A DNA stretch of 64,000 nt from Caulobacter endophyticus (GTDB lineage Bacteria > Pseudomonadota > Alphaproteobacteria > Caulobacterales > Caulobacteraceae). The translations under genes were made by a program, and so were the position numbers. This document shows, piece after piece, positions 44,231-53,088 of this stretch. The stretch's first letter is position 1, and each line of letters opens with the position of its first letter. The notes under the pieces were generated by a model, which saw nothing but the letters and a program-made list of their open reading frames with translations, did not search any database and had not been told where the DNA came from. The stretch spans positions 1 through 64,000 of the forward strand of contig NZ_JARQWV010000028.1 of the NCBI RefSeq assembly GCF_029543245.1, written 5' to 3'.

Positions 44231-44260
44231 AGCCGCCCGGGTCAGCCCGGGCGGCTTTTT
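44231..44260 (+). terminator. Rho-independent terminator after TorF gene
   Basis: AGCCGCCCGGG pairs with CCCGGGCGGCT around a TCAG-type loop, followed by TTTT. It lies 27 bases past the porin stop. Confidence 0.9.
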
Positions 44261-44268
44261 CGTGCGCG

Positions 44269-44919
44269 TCAGCCGGCCCAGGCCGCCTCGATCTCGGACG
44301 TGTCGATCAGCAGGGCGAAGGACAGGCCCAGGCTCTTCAGCGCCCCCTCGTGCAGGTCGGGCTCATAGGCCGCGCAGGCGTCGCCGGCGACGAAGACGTG
44401 ATAGTCGCGGTGGAAGGCGTCGCGCACCGTGCTGTCGACGCAGCATTCGGTGGTCAGGCCGCAGACGATCAGGGTGTCGACGCCCCGTGCGCGCAGCCGC
44501 GCATCGAGGTCCGTGCCGACGAAGGCGCTGTAGCGCGGCTTGCGGACAACAAGCTCGCCCGGCTCCGGCAACGGTCCGTGGAAATCGGAGCCCCGCGTTC
44601 CCTTGCGGCAGATCACCCGCTCGATCTCGGGATCGCCTCCACGTCGGCGCATGCGCTCGAGCATGGTCGGCGGGTCGCTGTCCGGCGTGGTCTCCAGGCC
44701 GACGAACACCACCGGCGTCCCGGCCGTCCGCGCCGCCCGCGCCAGGCGCTGGGCGTTCTCCAGCGCGGCGGTCGCCGCCGACAGGTCGACGCCGAACAGG
44801 CCGATCACCCCGTCCGGCGCGGCGAAGTCCACCTGCATGTCGACGATCACCAGCGCCGTCCGCGACGGGGCGATCCAGGCGGTCAGGCCGTCCTGCGCGA
44901 TGATCGGCGTGGCGTTCAC
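44269..44919 (-). CDS. Isochorismatase-family hydrolase (RutB-like)
   Basis: The 216-residue cysteine hydrolase shows the catalytic triad: Asp in LVIVDMQVDF, Lys in VVRKPRYSAF and Cys in CGLTTECCVDSTVRDA. It resembles RutB, the ureidoacrylate amidohydrolase. The neighbour is RutA-like, so it probably hydrolyses an acyl-urea or amide made by ring opening. Its GTG start overlaps the upstream gene stop by 4 bases (GTGA) and has a GGGAG site. It is the last gene of a four-gene operon. No RutC, RutD, RutE or RutF is present. Confidence 0.88.
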   Translation of the reverse strand: MNATPIIAQDGLTAWIAPSRTALVIVDMQVDFAAPDGVIGLFGVDLSAATAALENAQRLARAARTAGTPVVFVGLETTPDSDPPTMLERMRRRGGDPEIERVICRKGTRGSDFHGPLPEPGELVVRKPRYSAFVGTDLDARLRARGVDTLIVCGLTTECCVDSTVRDAFHRDYHVFVAGDACAAYEPDLHEGALKSLGLSFALLIDTSEIEAAWAG

Positions 44920-45977
44920 GGATAGGTCTCCCGCAGGCCCGGCAGGATCTCGGCGCCGAACATCGAGAGGCCGGCCTCGTAGTCGGGGAAGATCAGCATC
45001 AGCCCGTCCAGCTCGCAGGTTTCGACCAGATCGCGGATCTTGGCGCCGCAGGTCGCCGGCGCGCCGATCACGGTGCGGGTCATGAACGCGCCCTGCCGCG
45101 CGGCCGTTTCGGCCAGGCGCTCGGGCGGCACGCCCCAATTGGACAACATGGTGGTGACCGCGCCCATGTCCACCCCGTCGCGATAGCGATCCGCCAGGTC
45201 TTGCGCCTGCGCGTCGGTGTCGGCGTGGACCACGGTGCACATGGCGTAGGTGCGGATCGTCTTGCCCAGTTCGTTCGCCCGCGCCTTGGCCCGGCGGCTG
45301 GCGTCGCGCAGCGCCGCCTCGTCCTCGCCGCCGATGAAGCAGGCGTCGGCCTCGGCCACGGCGAAGGAAAAGCCGCGCTCGGAGACGCCGGCGCAGATCA
45401 GGTCCGGACGCGGCCTGCTGATCGGCTTGGGCTTGGACTGGCAGTCGGTGAGCGTGAAGAACCGGCCCTCGTGGCTGACGCTGTCCTCGGTCCACAGGCG
45501 CTTGACCAGACGCGTCCACTCCTCGGCCAGGGCGTAGCGGTCGTCGTGATCGAGGGCGTCGTCCCAGGCGCCCATCTGGGCGAACTCGTCGCGATAGGCC
45601 CCGGCGACGATGTTCAGCCCCGCCCGGCCGCCGCTGATACGATCCAGGGTGGCGATCATCTTCGCGGCCACAGCCGGGTTCTGCAGCAGGGGGTGCAGTG
45701 TGGCCCAGATCTTCACCCGGCTGGTCGCCTCGGCCAGGGCGGCCATAAGGGTTACCGACTCCAGGGCCGCGCCCCAGTGGTCGGTGTCGCCGCCGAAGCC
45801 GCGGAACTTGGCCATCGACATCACGAAGTCCAGGCCGATCTGGTCGGCCAGCACGGCGGCGGCGCGGTTCTGCGGATAGAGGCCGTCGAGCGGCGGCGTG
45901 CTGCTGGAGACGATCCAGCCGCCATTGGCCACGGGCAGGAAGACGCCGAACTCCTTGCGCCCGCCGTCGTACCCCAT
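44916..45977 (-). CDS. FMN-dependent luciferase-like monooxygenase (RutA-like)
   Basis: The 353-residue TIM-barrel flavin monooxygenase closely parallels RutA text: FGVFLPVANGGWIVSS, SMAKFRGFGGDTDHWG, ISGGRAGLNIVAGAY and DLICAGVSERGFSFA. RutA opens the uracil ring with O2 and reduced flavin. Several positions differ, and the normal partners RutC-F are missing, so the substrate may be another ureide or heterocycle. The ATG at 45977 follows GGAGG by 5 bases; an in-frame GTG lies 4 codons upstream. A flavin reductase would be needed in trans. Confidence 0.88.
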   Translation of the reverse strand: MGYDGGRKEFGVFLPVANGGWIVSSSTPPLDGLYPQNRAAAVLADQIGLDFVMSMAKFRGFGGDTDHWGAALESVTLMAALAEATSRVKIWATLHPLLQNPAVAAKMIATLDRISGGRAGLNIVAGAYRDEFAQMGAWDDALDHDDRYALAEEWTRLVKRLWTEDSVSHEGRFFTLTDCQSKPKPISRPRPDLICAGVSERGFSFAVAEADACFIGGEDEAALRDASRRAKARANELGKTIRTYAMCTVVHADTDAQAQDLADRYRDGVDMGAVTTMLSNWGVPPERLAETAARQGAFMTRTVIGAPATCGAKIRDLVETCELDGLMLIFPDYEAGLSMFGAEILPGLRETYP

Positions 45978-46055
45978 CGTCGCCTCCACGCCCGCTCGCT
46001 CAACCGCGAGTCAGGCGCGACCATAGACCAAAAGCATGGTCGCGCGAGACCGGCC

Positions 46056-47345
46056 TCAGAGGTTGGCGGCGGGCTCGGCGTCAGCCTGGACGGCGGCGTC
46101 GCGCGGCTTGGGCGGACGCATCAGCAGCACGGCCACGAACACAACCGCCGTCAGGGCCGCGAACAGCTGGAAGGTCGGGGTGAAGCTGCCAAGGCGGTCG
46201 CGCATGAAGCCGCCGATGAACGGTCCGGCCGCCGACACCGCGCCCACCAGGCAGACCAGCGAGAACAGCTCGACATTGTTGCGGCGGCCGAAATAGTTCA
46301 GCAGCAGCAGGCTGACGGCCAGCACGGTCAGGCCAAAGCCCAGGCCCACGCCCACGGCGTAGAGGATCTGCAACGGCAGGGTGGTGGCGTGCGCCAGGGC
46401 CAGCAGGCCGGCCACCAGCAGGCCTTGGGCCAGCACCAGTAGCCAGCGCGGATCGATGCGGTCGCCCACCGCGCCGCCGGCCATGCGGGCTGCGACCTGC
46501 ATCAGGCCCTCGGCGCTGAGCGCCCCGGCCGCGACGACACCGGCCACGCCCAGCTGCGTCAGGTGCGCCTGGGTCAGGCTGGCGGCGGTGACCCCGGCCA
46601 GCAGGTGGCTGAAATAGGCCGCCACCAGGATGGCGAACTGCGGAGTGCGCACGGCGTCGCGAACGCTCCAGTCATGGTCGGTGCGGAAAACGCGCGGATG
46701 GGCCGGGGCGGTCTTGGCTTCGGCGGCGGTCAGGCGGTCCATGGCCCGGCCGGCCTCTTCCAGCCACTTGGGGCCGCCGACCACGGCGGCGCATAGCAGG
46801 CCCAGCAAGCCGATGACCACCGCCTGCAGCGCCCAGTAGATCCGCCACTGGCCGTCGAACGCGCCCTGGCTGGCCAGCACCAGCAGCGGACCGGCGACGC
46901 CGCCCAGGGCGCCGCAGGTGAAGTAGATCCCGAACGGCAGGGCCCGCTGGCGGAAGATCGCCGACAGCACATGGGTGCCGGGAATGAGGGCCGCCGCCTG
47001 GAAGCCGATCCCCAGCAGGGCCGTGGCCAGGAAATAGGCCGGCAGGCTCTGCACCTTGGCCAGCAGGGCCAGGCCTGCGGCCATCACGGCCGCGCCCGCC
47101 ACCAGCGTCGCGCGCACGCCCCAGCGGCGGATCAAGAGGGTCGGCAACCAGGACGAGGCGCCGGTGGCCACGCCCATGACGGTGAAGCCGAGGAAGGCGT
47201 TCTGCCAGCTCCAGCCCAGCTCCGGGACCATGGCCGGGATCATCACGCCCAGCGACGAATAGGTGGCCGCGGTGATCAGGAACAGCAGCAAGCTGAAGGC
47301 GCCCAGCAGCAGCCAGGGACGGTGCTGGATCTGGTGGTTCGTCAT
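46056..47345 (-). CDS. MFS transporter
   Basis: The 429-residue inner-membrane protein has 12 segments (WLLLGAFSLLLFLITAATYS first). A typical loop is SWLPTLLIRRWGVRATL after helix 2. It lies between a TonB-dependent receptor and the RutA-like enzyme, so it probably imports the substrate from periplasm to cytoplasm. The ATG overlaps the receptor stop by one base (TGATG), which decides the start over an upstream candidate at 47375. Confidence 0.92.
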   Translation of the reverse strand: MTNHQIQHRPWLLLGAFSLLLFLITAATYSSLGVMIPAMVPELGWSWQNAFLGFTVMGVATGASSWLPTLLIRRWGVRATLVAGAAVMAAGLALLAKVQSLPAYFLATALLGIGFQAAALIPGTHVLSAIFRQRALPFGIYFTCGALGGVAGPLLVLASQGAFDGQWRIYWALQAVVIGLLGLLCAAVVGGPKWLEEAGRAMDRLTAAEAKTAPAHPRVFRTDHDWSVRDAVRTPQFAILVAAYFSHLLAGVTAASLTQAHLTQLGVAGVVAAGALSAEGLMQVAARMAGGAVGDRIDPRWLLVLAQGLLVAGLLALAHATTLPLQILYAVGVGLGFGLTVLAVSLLLLNYFGRRNNVELFSLVCLVGAVSAAGPFIGGFMRDRLGSFTPTFQLFAALTAVVFVAVLLMRPPKPRDAAVQADAEPAANL

Positions 47346-49717
47346 CAGAAGCGCCTTGCGAGGGTGATCCGCCACTCGCGCCCCTTGCCCGGCAGGGCGG
47401 CAAGGTTGGCGTAGGTGTCGGCGACGGGCGTGAAATAGAGCTCGTCCAGCAGGTTATCGACGTTGAGCGTCGCGGTGTAGGGGCCCTGCTCGTAGGCCAG
47501 CGAGCCATTGACCACCGCATAGGCCGGATAGACCACCGCGCCGGGAACCGTGCCCGAGGTCTTGGTCACGTGGGTCACGCCCAGCGTCCCATAGAGCTTG
47601 CCCCAGTCGTGCTGGTCCGAGGCGTAGGCGCCGTAAAGGCTGACCACGGATTTCGGGATCAGGGTGTAGTCGTAGTCGCCCGGCCGGACGCTGGCGAAGC
47701 TCCAAACCACGTACGAGCCGCCATAGCCCTGCGCCCCCGGCACGCCCGCCGTATAGGTCGGCACGTACTGGAACGAGGTGTCGGGGCCCTTCACCGTGGT
47801 GCGCTGGGTGTTGCCCGAGAAGGTGAAGCTGAAATGCTGGCTGGCCAGCCAGCGAACCTCCAGCTCGACGCCCTTCGAGCGCGTACCGGCCGGATCGCCG
47901 TTGATGCCCATCAGCTGGGTGCGGTTCTGGCGGTAGCCGGCCAGCGAGCCGATCAGCGCGCCCTTCAGCCACTGAAACTTAACGCCGGCTTCGGCCAGGT
48001 CGCTATCCGACAGCCAGGCGTCGCCGGCGTCGGCCACCAGGCCTGGATTGACGTCGCCGGCCTGGCTCATCTCCAGCGCGCTGGCCTTGGCGTAGGAGAT
48101 GTAGGGCATCAGGCCCCACGGCGCCTTGTAGGTGACGCTGGCCGTATAGGTTCCCTTGCCCTTGGCGGCGTGCTGCTCGCCGGGCGTGGTGAAGCTCAGC
48201 GAGCCGGTGTCTTCCGAGGTGACGTCGTAGTCGTCGTAACGGCCGCCCAGCATCAGGTTCAGCCGCTCGCCGACCTTGATGTCGGTGGTGAAGAAGATCC
48301 CGGCTTGCGTCCACTTGGTGTGGTTGTCGTTTTCCCAGGTCATCGACGGGTCGGTGAACGGGCTGCCGATCAGGTCGGTGGCGGTCTGGCCCACCGACAG
48401 GTCGCGGCGGTCAAGAGCGATCAGGCCGCTGTTGTAGCTCTCGCGCCGACGGCCCTTGAAGCCGCGATACGAGGCGCCGACGAACGAGCGGGCGACCACG
48501 GCGTCATCGAGGAAGCGGTTGGCGAACTCGTAGGTGGCGCGAGCCTCCCAGACCTTGCTGTCGAAGCGCGCCGGATAGCCGTAGGAGACGAAGCGCTTGT
48601 TCGTGAGGTCGTCGTAGAACAGCTGCAGCTTGATCGCGCTGTCGGGCGACAGCTTCCGGGCGATGTCGAAATAGAGGGTGCTGGTCGCCGTCTTCGAGAA
48701 GTCCGCGCCCGAGACATAGACCGTGCGCGGCGACAGCTTCGTGGTCCCGACGCCGGTATCCAGGGTGTGGGCGCCGTCCGTCGCCGGGAAGCCGTAATAG
48801 GGCAGGTACAGCGCCCCGCCGATCTCATTGGGGGTCAGGCGGCCATTGCCGTCGGCGTCGACCAGGCTCGTATCCCGGCCGGTGACGTAGGTGCGGTTGT
48901 CGATCAGGTCCTGGGTCAGGCGGTTCCAGCCGGCGGTCTGCACGTCGCCCTTGGAGCGATAGACCATGCCGCCCAGCGCCGTGCTCCAGCCATCGCCCAG
49001 GTCGAAATCGGACGACACCTGCAAGGTCTGTCGGCGCGGATAGATGCCGCGATAATAGCTGTGACTGTCCTCGACCTCGCCATAGACATGCACACCGCCG
49101 ACCACGTTCCCGAAATTGGCGGGCAGGCCGATCTGGGCGGTGGCGTTCTTGCGATTGTAGCTGCCGAAGGTGGCGGTCAGTTCGCCCTCGGGCTCGGTCA
49201 GGTAACCGCCCTCGCCCTTCCCGGACTTGGGGATGAAGTTCAGCATGCCGCCGACCTTGCCCGCGCCATAGATCGGGGTCGGCGGGCCGCGGACGATCTG
49301 GATCTGGTCGGCGGCCCCGATCGGCGTCGAATAGGTGCCGCGGTTCTCGATGCGCTTGAAGCCGCGGAAATAGTTCTCCGCCAGGGTGCCGCGGATGTTG
49401 AGCGCGCCGGGCACGCCGTAGAAGCTGGCCGTATAGGTGCCGGGCGACACCGCCGTCAGGCCGTCGATGGTCTCGATGCCATAGCGCTGCAAGGTCAGGT
49501 CCGACACGAAGCTGGCCGAGCGCGGCGTCTCGATCAGCGGCTTGTCGAGGCCGAACACCGTGTCGTTGGGCTGCTTTTCCAGAAGGCCGGCGTTGCGGTC
49601 CCGAGCGACCACCACCACCGCGTCGACTTCCGCCAACTGGTCGTCGGCATGCGCGGCCGAGACGGCGAAGGCGCCAAGGGCGGCGACGGTGGCGAGCAGG
49701 ACGAGGCGGCGAGACAT
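47345..49717 (-). CDS. TonB-dependent outer-membrane receptor
   Basis: The 790-residue protein has a signal peptide (ending VSAAHA) and a plug domain (about 45-185, with ETPRSASFVSDLTLQRYG, GALNIRGT and QIQIVRGPPTPIYG). The 22-strand barrel ends GREWRITLARRF with the terminal Phe. It resembles siderophore-type receptors but could carry other ligands. It is first in an operon with the MFS, RutA-like and RutB-like genes, which suggests energised uptake of a nitrogen compound. A TTGAC-N4-GTCAA box lies about 60 bases upstream. Confidence 0.93.
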   Translation of the reverse strand: MSRRLVLLATVAALGAFAVSAAHADDQLAEVDAVVVVARDRNAGLLEKQPNDTVFGLDKPLIETPRSASFVSDLTLQRYGIETIDGLTAVSPGTYTASFYGVPGALNIRGTLAENYFRGFKRIENRGTYSTPIGAADQIQIVRGPPTPIYGAGKVGGMLNFIPKSGKGEGGYLTEPEGELTATFGSYNRKNATAQIGLPANFGNVVGGVHVYGEVEDSHSYYRGIYPRRQTLQVSSDFDLGDGWSTALGGMVYRSKGDVQTAGWNRLTQDLIDNRTYVTGRDTSLVDADGNGRLTPNEIGGALYLPYYGFPATDGAHTLDTGVGTTKLSPRTVYVSGADFSKTATSTLYFDIARKLSPDSAIKLQLFYDDLTNKRFVSYGYPARFDSKVWEARATYEFANRFLDDAVVARSFVGASYRGFKGRRRESYNSGLIALDRRDLSVGQTATDLIGSPFTDPSMTWENDNHTKWTQAGIFFTTDIKVGERLNLMLGGRYDDYDVTSEDTGSLSFTTPGEQHAAKGKGTYTASVTYKAPWGLMPYISYAKASALEMSQAGDVNPGLVADAGDAWLSDSDLAEAGVKFQWLKGALIGSLAGYRQNRTQLMGINGDPAGTRSKGVELEVRWLASQHFSFTFSGNTQRTTVKGPDTSFQYVPTYTAGVPGAQGYGGSYVVWSFASVRPGDYDYTLIPKSVVSLYGAYASDQHDWGKLYGTLGVTHVTKTSGTVPGAVVYPAYAVVNGSLAYEQGPYTATLNVDNLLDELYFTPVADTYANLAALPGKGREWRITLARRF

Positions 49718-49777
49718 GCGTGCGGACTCCGGAGAGCGGGACCAAGGCCCCGCCTCGCCGCACCAAATGGGGATGAC

Positions 49778-49791
49778 TTGACGTTCGTCAA
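49778..49791. promoter_or_regulatory. FNR/FixK-type box upstream of the TonB receptor operon
   Basis: TTGACGTTCGTCAA has perfect arms TTGAC and GTCAA with a 4-base centre, fitting the FNR/FixK consensus TTGAY-N4-RTCAA. It is centred about 67 bases before the receptor ATG. Nearby ACATTTTAGAATGG is AT-rich. Other CRP-family or unrelated regulators could use the same symmetry. Confidence 0.5.
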
Positions 49792-49875
49792 AATCCCTTC
49801 TGACATTTTAGAATGGATTGCCAAGGCCTGTGTCGGGAAAGCCTCACAGTTGGCGGGATGTTCCGCCCCATCCGA

Positions 49876-49974
49876 CATCCCCCGCGAAGGCGGGGGCCCA
49901 AGCTGACGTTCAGCATGGAGCGCTGCCGAGCCATCTTCTGCCGTCTCAGCTTGGATCCCCGCCTTCGCGGGGAA
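49876..49974. repeat. Palindromic intergenic repeat (CCGCGAAGGCGGGG type)
   Basis: CCCCGCGAAGGCGGGG followed by CCCAAGCTGA (about 49880-49906) is mirrored by TCAGCTTGGATCCCCGCC and TTCGCGGGG at 49946-49972. It fills the gap between the RES toxin stop and the TonB receptor region; nothing else is evident in 49800-50019. Confidence 0.8.
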
Positions 49975-50019
49975 GAACGGAGTTGAGGGTATCGGTTCAG
50001 AAAAAGCCGTCCGCCAACT

Positions 50020-50694
50020 TCAGGCCGCGAGCCGCCTGGCCTCGATCCGGCGCGAAGCGGCCTGCACTCGCAGTTCGTAGTGGTCGCCCTGCGTCACGTC
50101 TTGAACGTAGCGGGGGCGATGGGCGGCGACGTTGACGCCGCCCGCGTGGCGCAGGCTGTCGAACAGGATCCCCGCCCCGCCCGATGCGCGCACCGCCTCG
50201 CCCAGCACCTGGCCGGCGGCGTAATCGTCACTGGCATAGACCTCGGGCCGCGCCGCCTGCTGGCCGCGGATGTCGAGATAGTCGCCCTTGAGCCGCGCGG
50301 TATAGACGCGATACTGACGGCTGATCGTCGCCGCGCCGATGGCGACCGCCTCGCGGCGCAGGTGGTGGGCCACCTCGGCCACGGCCGTCGTCAGGTGCTC
50401 GGCGGCGTACCAGGCGCCAAGGTCGGGACCGTTGAAGCGCATGCCACCCGGCGCCACGTGCAGGAACGAGGCCATGACGATACTGGCGTTGGGGCGGCCA
50501 TAGACCCGCTCCTCCATCGGCAGGCGCGCAATGCGCTCGGCCACCAGCCGGTCGTTGGTCCAGCCGGCCAGGTCCATCACCGCGTCGAGATCGGCCGCCG
50601 TCGCCACGGTGTCGAACAGGCCGATCGGCGGAAAGCGCGACGGGATCAGGCGATAGGCCGGCCGGGGCGCGGGCGCGTGGGGCTCGCCGCTCAC
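50020..50694 (-). CDS. RES domain toxin (NAD-degrading or ADP-ribosylating)
   Basis: The 224-residue protein has the RES fold: YRLIPSRFPPIGLFDTVA, RFNGPDLGAWYAAEHLTTAV with its conserved Arg, Tyr and Glu, and LFDSLRHAGGVNVAAHRP near the C-terminus. RES toxins of Xre-RES systems deplete NAD+ or modify a metabolic enzyme. It is the second gene after its antitoxin with a 4-base ATGA overlap, the usual order for this system. Confidence 0.9.
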   Translation of the reverse strand: MSGEPHAPAPRPAYRLIPSRFPPIGLFDTVATAADLDAVMDLAGWTNDRLVAERIARLPMEERVYGRPNASIVMASFLHVAPGGMRFNGPDLGAWYAAEHLTTAVAEVAHHLRREAVAIGAATISRQYRVYTARLKGDYLDIRGQQAARPEVYASDDYAAGQVLGEAVRASGGAGILFDSLRHAGGVNVAAHRPRYVQDVTQGDHYELRVQAASRRIEARRLAA

Positions 50695-51215
50695 GAGAAG
50701 ACGATCTCGGCGTCTTCGTAGGGGCGGAAGTCACGGTCGAGATCGCCCGGCGGCATGTAGAGCCCGCCCCGCGCGGCGTCGAGGAACCGGCGCAGGCTGA
50801 GCAGCCCGTCCTGGGTTCCGCAGGTCAGGAGTTCGATGGGCGCGCGGCCGCCGAACAGCGGGGCGGCGTGGCGGCTGCGCAGCCAGGCGACCCCCTCGCG
50901 CTCGCTCGCATGCAGCACGCCGAGCGCCTGGTGAACGCCCAGCACCGCCGAGATGCGAGTCAGCATGTCGAGGTCGAGGGTGATGTCGCGATGCTCCCGC
51001 ACCGCCTTGATCCAGTTGTAGTAGGTCGAGCGCGACGGCAGGCCCAACACCAGCAGGCGCTCGTCCTCGGTCAGCCCCCACAGGTCGGCGATCGACAGGA
51101 AGGTGCGAAGGCCAGGGCCGCTCAGCCTCCGGCGATTGGCGGGCGAGAACCGCGACAGGTCCAGCACGCCCGGACCAGCGGCGACCTCGACGGGTTTGCG
51201 CTTGGCGTTCGACAT
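50691..51215 (-). CDS. Xre/MbcA/ParS-type antitoxin
   Basis: The 174-residue antitoxin has an N-terminal Xre-like helix-turn-helix part (LRTFLSIADLWGLTEDERLL, PSRSTYYNWIKAVREHRD). The C-terminal MbcA/ParS toxin-binding domain (LGVHQALGVLHASEREGVAW, APLFGGRAPIELLTCGTQDG) follows. The ATG at 51215 follows GGAGG by 5 bases. It binds the RES toxin and probably represses the operon at the palindrome just upstream. Confidence 0.9.
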   Translation of the reverse strand: MSNAKRKPVEVAAGPGVLDLSRFSPANRRRLSGPGLRTFLSIADLWGLTEDERLLVLGLPSRSTYYNWIKAVREHRDITLDLDMLTRISAVLGVHQALGVLHASEREGVAWLRSRHAAPLFGGRAPIELLTCGTQDGLLSLRRFLDAARGGLYMPPGDLDRDFRPYEDAEIVFS

Positions 51216-51227
51216 GCGAGCCTCCAT

Positions 51228-51266
51228 CCAGATCTACATATAGTCCAAATCTGGACTGGATGGAAG
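51228..51266. promoter_or_regulatory. Operator-like palindrome of the Xre-RES operon
   Basis: AGTCCA-AATC-TGGACT (51242-51257) is a perfect inverted repeat. It sits inside a wider symmetric array, with CCAGAT at 51228-51233 and ATCTGG at 51249-51254. It starts 13 bases before the antitoxin ATG and overlaps the expected promoter. Confidence 0.6.
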
Positions 51267-51281
51267 GGCGTGCACAGAAAG

Positions 51282-51388
51282 CCCCCTTCCCCCTCGAGGG
51301 GGAAGGGTTTGGGATGGGGGTGATCTGCTGAGTTGGCGGCAGGGCACGGCTTCCGACGCCGCCCCCCTCCCCCATCGAGGGGGAGGGC
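51282..51388. repeat. Palindromic intergenic repeat (CCCCCTCGAGGGGG type)
   Basis: CCCTTCCCCCTCGAGGGGGA with GGG following, and a second hairpin CCCTCCCCCATCGAGGGGGA followed by GGG, flank about 60 bases. It is a close relative in layout to the other intergenic repeats but with different arm sequences. Confidence 0.75.
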
Positions 51389-51401
51389 CAAAGTAAAGGC
51401 G

Positions 51402-52169
51402 CTAAGCCTCGACCGGCGGCCTCTGCACGGCCTCGGGGGTGACGCTCAGCACGCGCATCATCGCGGCCTTGGAAGCCTCGACGTCGCCGCTGGCGATGAC
51501 GTCGGCGACTTCGCGGTGCTGCTCGATGTCGGCCATCAGCTCGGCCTCGGTGGCGCCGCCGAACGAGAACACCCAGAAGCGGGCGGCCTTGTGCTGCAAG
51601 GGGATGAGGATGCGGGCCAAAGCCAGGTTGCCCGAGGCCCGGGCGACGGCGGCGTGGAAGCGCTGATCCATGGCCACCAGGGCCGGCAGGTCGCGGGCCT
51701 TGGCGGCGGCTTCGGCGTCGTCGAACACGGCCCTGATGGCGGCGATGTCGGCCTTGGAAGCGTGGCGGGCGGCCAGGCCCGCGCAGTGCGGCTCGATCAG
51801 GGCCCGGGCCTCGTAGCCCTGGCGGAGGTCCACCAGATCCAGCGGCGCCACCGTGGTGCCCGAGCGGGCGCGGCGGATGACCAGCCCCTCCAGCGCCAGA
51901 CGTCCCAGGGCGTCGCGCACGCCGGCCAGGCCCGCATCGTAGCGGGCGGCCAGCGACTGCTCGTCCAGCCGCGCGCCCGGCGGCAACTCGCCCAGGATCA
52001 GGTCCAGCAGGATCTTCTCGTAGACCTTGGCCTTCTGCAGGTCGGGCGACCAGTCCTCCAGGCCCGACGACGAGCAGACGTCCAGCACCAGCATGCGCGA
52101 GCGCGCGCCGCCTCCAGCGACGTTGTAGGGGGCGTCGTCAGGGGCCCGAGGGGGCGAAGGCTGGCGCAC
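51402..52169 (-). CDS. GntR family regulator with FCD domain
   Basis: The 255-residue protein has a winged helix of about residues 40-105 (KVYEKILLDLILGELPPGAR, ARYDAGLAGVRDALGRLALE) and an FCD ligand domain (about 115-240) with the metal-binding His and Asp pattern (MDQRFHAAVARASGN, EQHREVADVIASGD). The GTG at 52169 has CGGAG 7 bases away; an ATG 25 codons later is possible. The target is unknown; it stands alone before map. Confidence 0.88.
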   Translation of the reverse strand: MRQPSPPRAPDDAPYNVAGGGARSRMLVLDVCSSSGLEDWSPDLQKAKVYEKILLDLILGELPPGARLDEQSLAARYDAGLAGVRDALGRLALEGLVIRRARSGTTVAPLDLVDLRQGYEARALIEPHCAGLAARHASKADIAAIRAVFDDAEAAAKARDLPALVAMDQRFHAAVARASGNLALARILIPLQHKAARFWVFSFGGATEAELMADIEQHREVADVIASGDVEASKAAMMRVLSVTPEAVQRPPVEA

Positions 52170-52257
52170 GGAACCGCTCCGAAGATTGTCCTCGGACTGA
52201 TAGGTAGGCTGAAATGTCAGTTTCGCCTAGTGGCTTCGCGCCCGTAAGGGGATGCGC

Positions 52258-53088
52258 TCAGGCGCCCTGCATCGGCGGCTGGAACAGGCCGGTGGGCGAG
52301 GCCGTGAAGATCTCGCAGCCGTCCTCCGTCACGCCGATCGAGTGCTCGCACTGGGCCGACAGCGACTTGTCGCGGGTCACGGCCGTCCAGCCGTCGCCCA
52401 GCACCTTCACCGCCGGCTTGCCCAGGTTCACCATCGGCTCGACGGTGAAGAACATGCCCGCCTTCAGCACCGCGCCCTGACCGGGACGGCCGAAGTGCAG
52501 GATGTTGGGGGCGTCGTGGAACACCTTGCCCAGGCCGTGGCCGCAGAAGTCGCGCACGACGCTGCAGCGCTGGGCTTCGACATAGGACTGGATGGCGTGG
52601 CCGATGTCGCCCAGGGTCGCGCCCGGCTTCACGGCCGCCAGGCCGCGGGCCAGGCTTTCATAGGTGATGTCGACCAGACGGCGGGCGCGCGGGCCGACCT
52701 CGCCCACGCCGTACATGCGCGAGGTGTCGCCGTGCCAACCGTCGACGATGACCGTGACGTCGATATTGGCGATGTCGCCCTCGCGCAGCGTCCAGTCGCC
52801 CGGGATGCCGTGGCAGACCACGTGGTTGCGCGAGATGCAGACGGTCTTGGGATAGCCGCGATAGAACAGGCAGGCCGGCAGGGCGCCGTGGTCGAGGATG
52901 AACTCGCGGGCCAGCGCGTCCAGATGATCGGTCGACACGCCCGGCACGACGTGCGGGATCAGCATGTCCAGGCACTCGGCGGCCAGGCGGCCGGCGCGGC
53001 GCATGCCCTCGAAGTCTTCGGGCTTGTGGATCTTGATCTGGCCCGTGCGGGTCTCGGTCTCGATCTCGAAGGCGTCGTCGAGGGTCAT
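52258..53088 (-). CDS. map: Methionine aminopeptidase, type I
   Basis: The 276-residue enzyme removes the initiator methionine. All metal ligands are visible: Asp in ANIDVTVIVDG, Asp in HGDTSRMYGVG, His in GHGLGKVFHDAP, Glu in FFTVEPMVNLG and Glu in QCEHSIGVTEDG. The N-terminal IKIHKPEDFEGMRRAGRLAA is typical of type Ia forms without a zinc-finger extension. The gene is monocistronic and divergent from the beta-helix protein. Confidence 0.96.
   Translation of the reverse strand: MTLDDAFEIETETRTGQIKIHKPEDFEGMRRAGRLAAECLDMLIPHVVPGVSTDHLDALAREFILDHGALPACLFYRGYPKTVCISRNHVVCHGIPGDWTLREGDIANIDVTVIVDGWHGDTSRMYGVGEVGPRARRLVDITYESLARGLAAVKPGATLGDIGHAIQSYVEAQRCSVVRDFCGHGLGKVFHDAPNILHFGRPGQGAVLKAGMFFTVEPMVNLGKPAVKVLGDGWTAVTRDKSLSAQCEHSIGVTEDGCEIFTASPTGLFQPPMQGA

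Noticed and set aside
44269..45977. Complete rut (pyrimidine utilisation) operon
   Set aside because: Only RutA-like and RutB-like genes are present. RutC, RutD, RutE, RutF and RutG are absent nearby, so I do not use the rut gene names.
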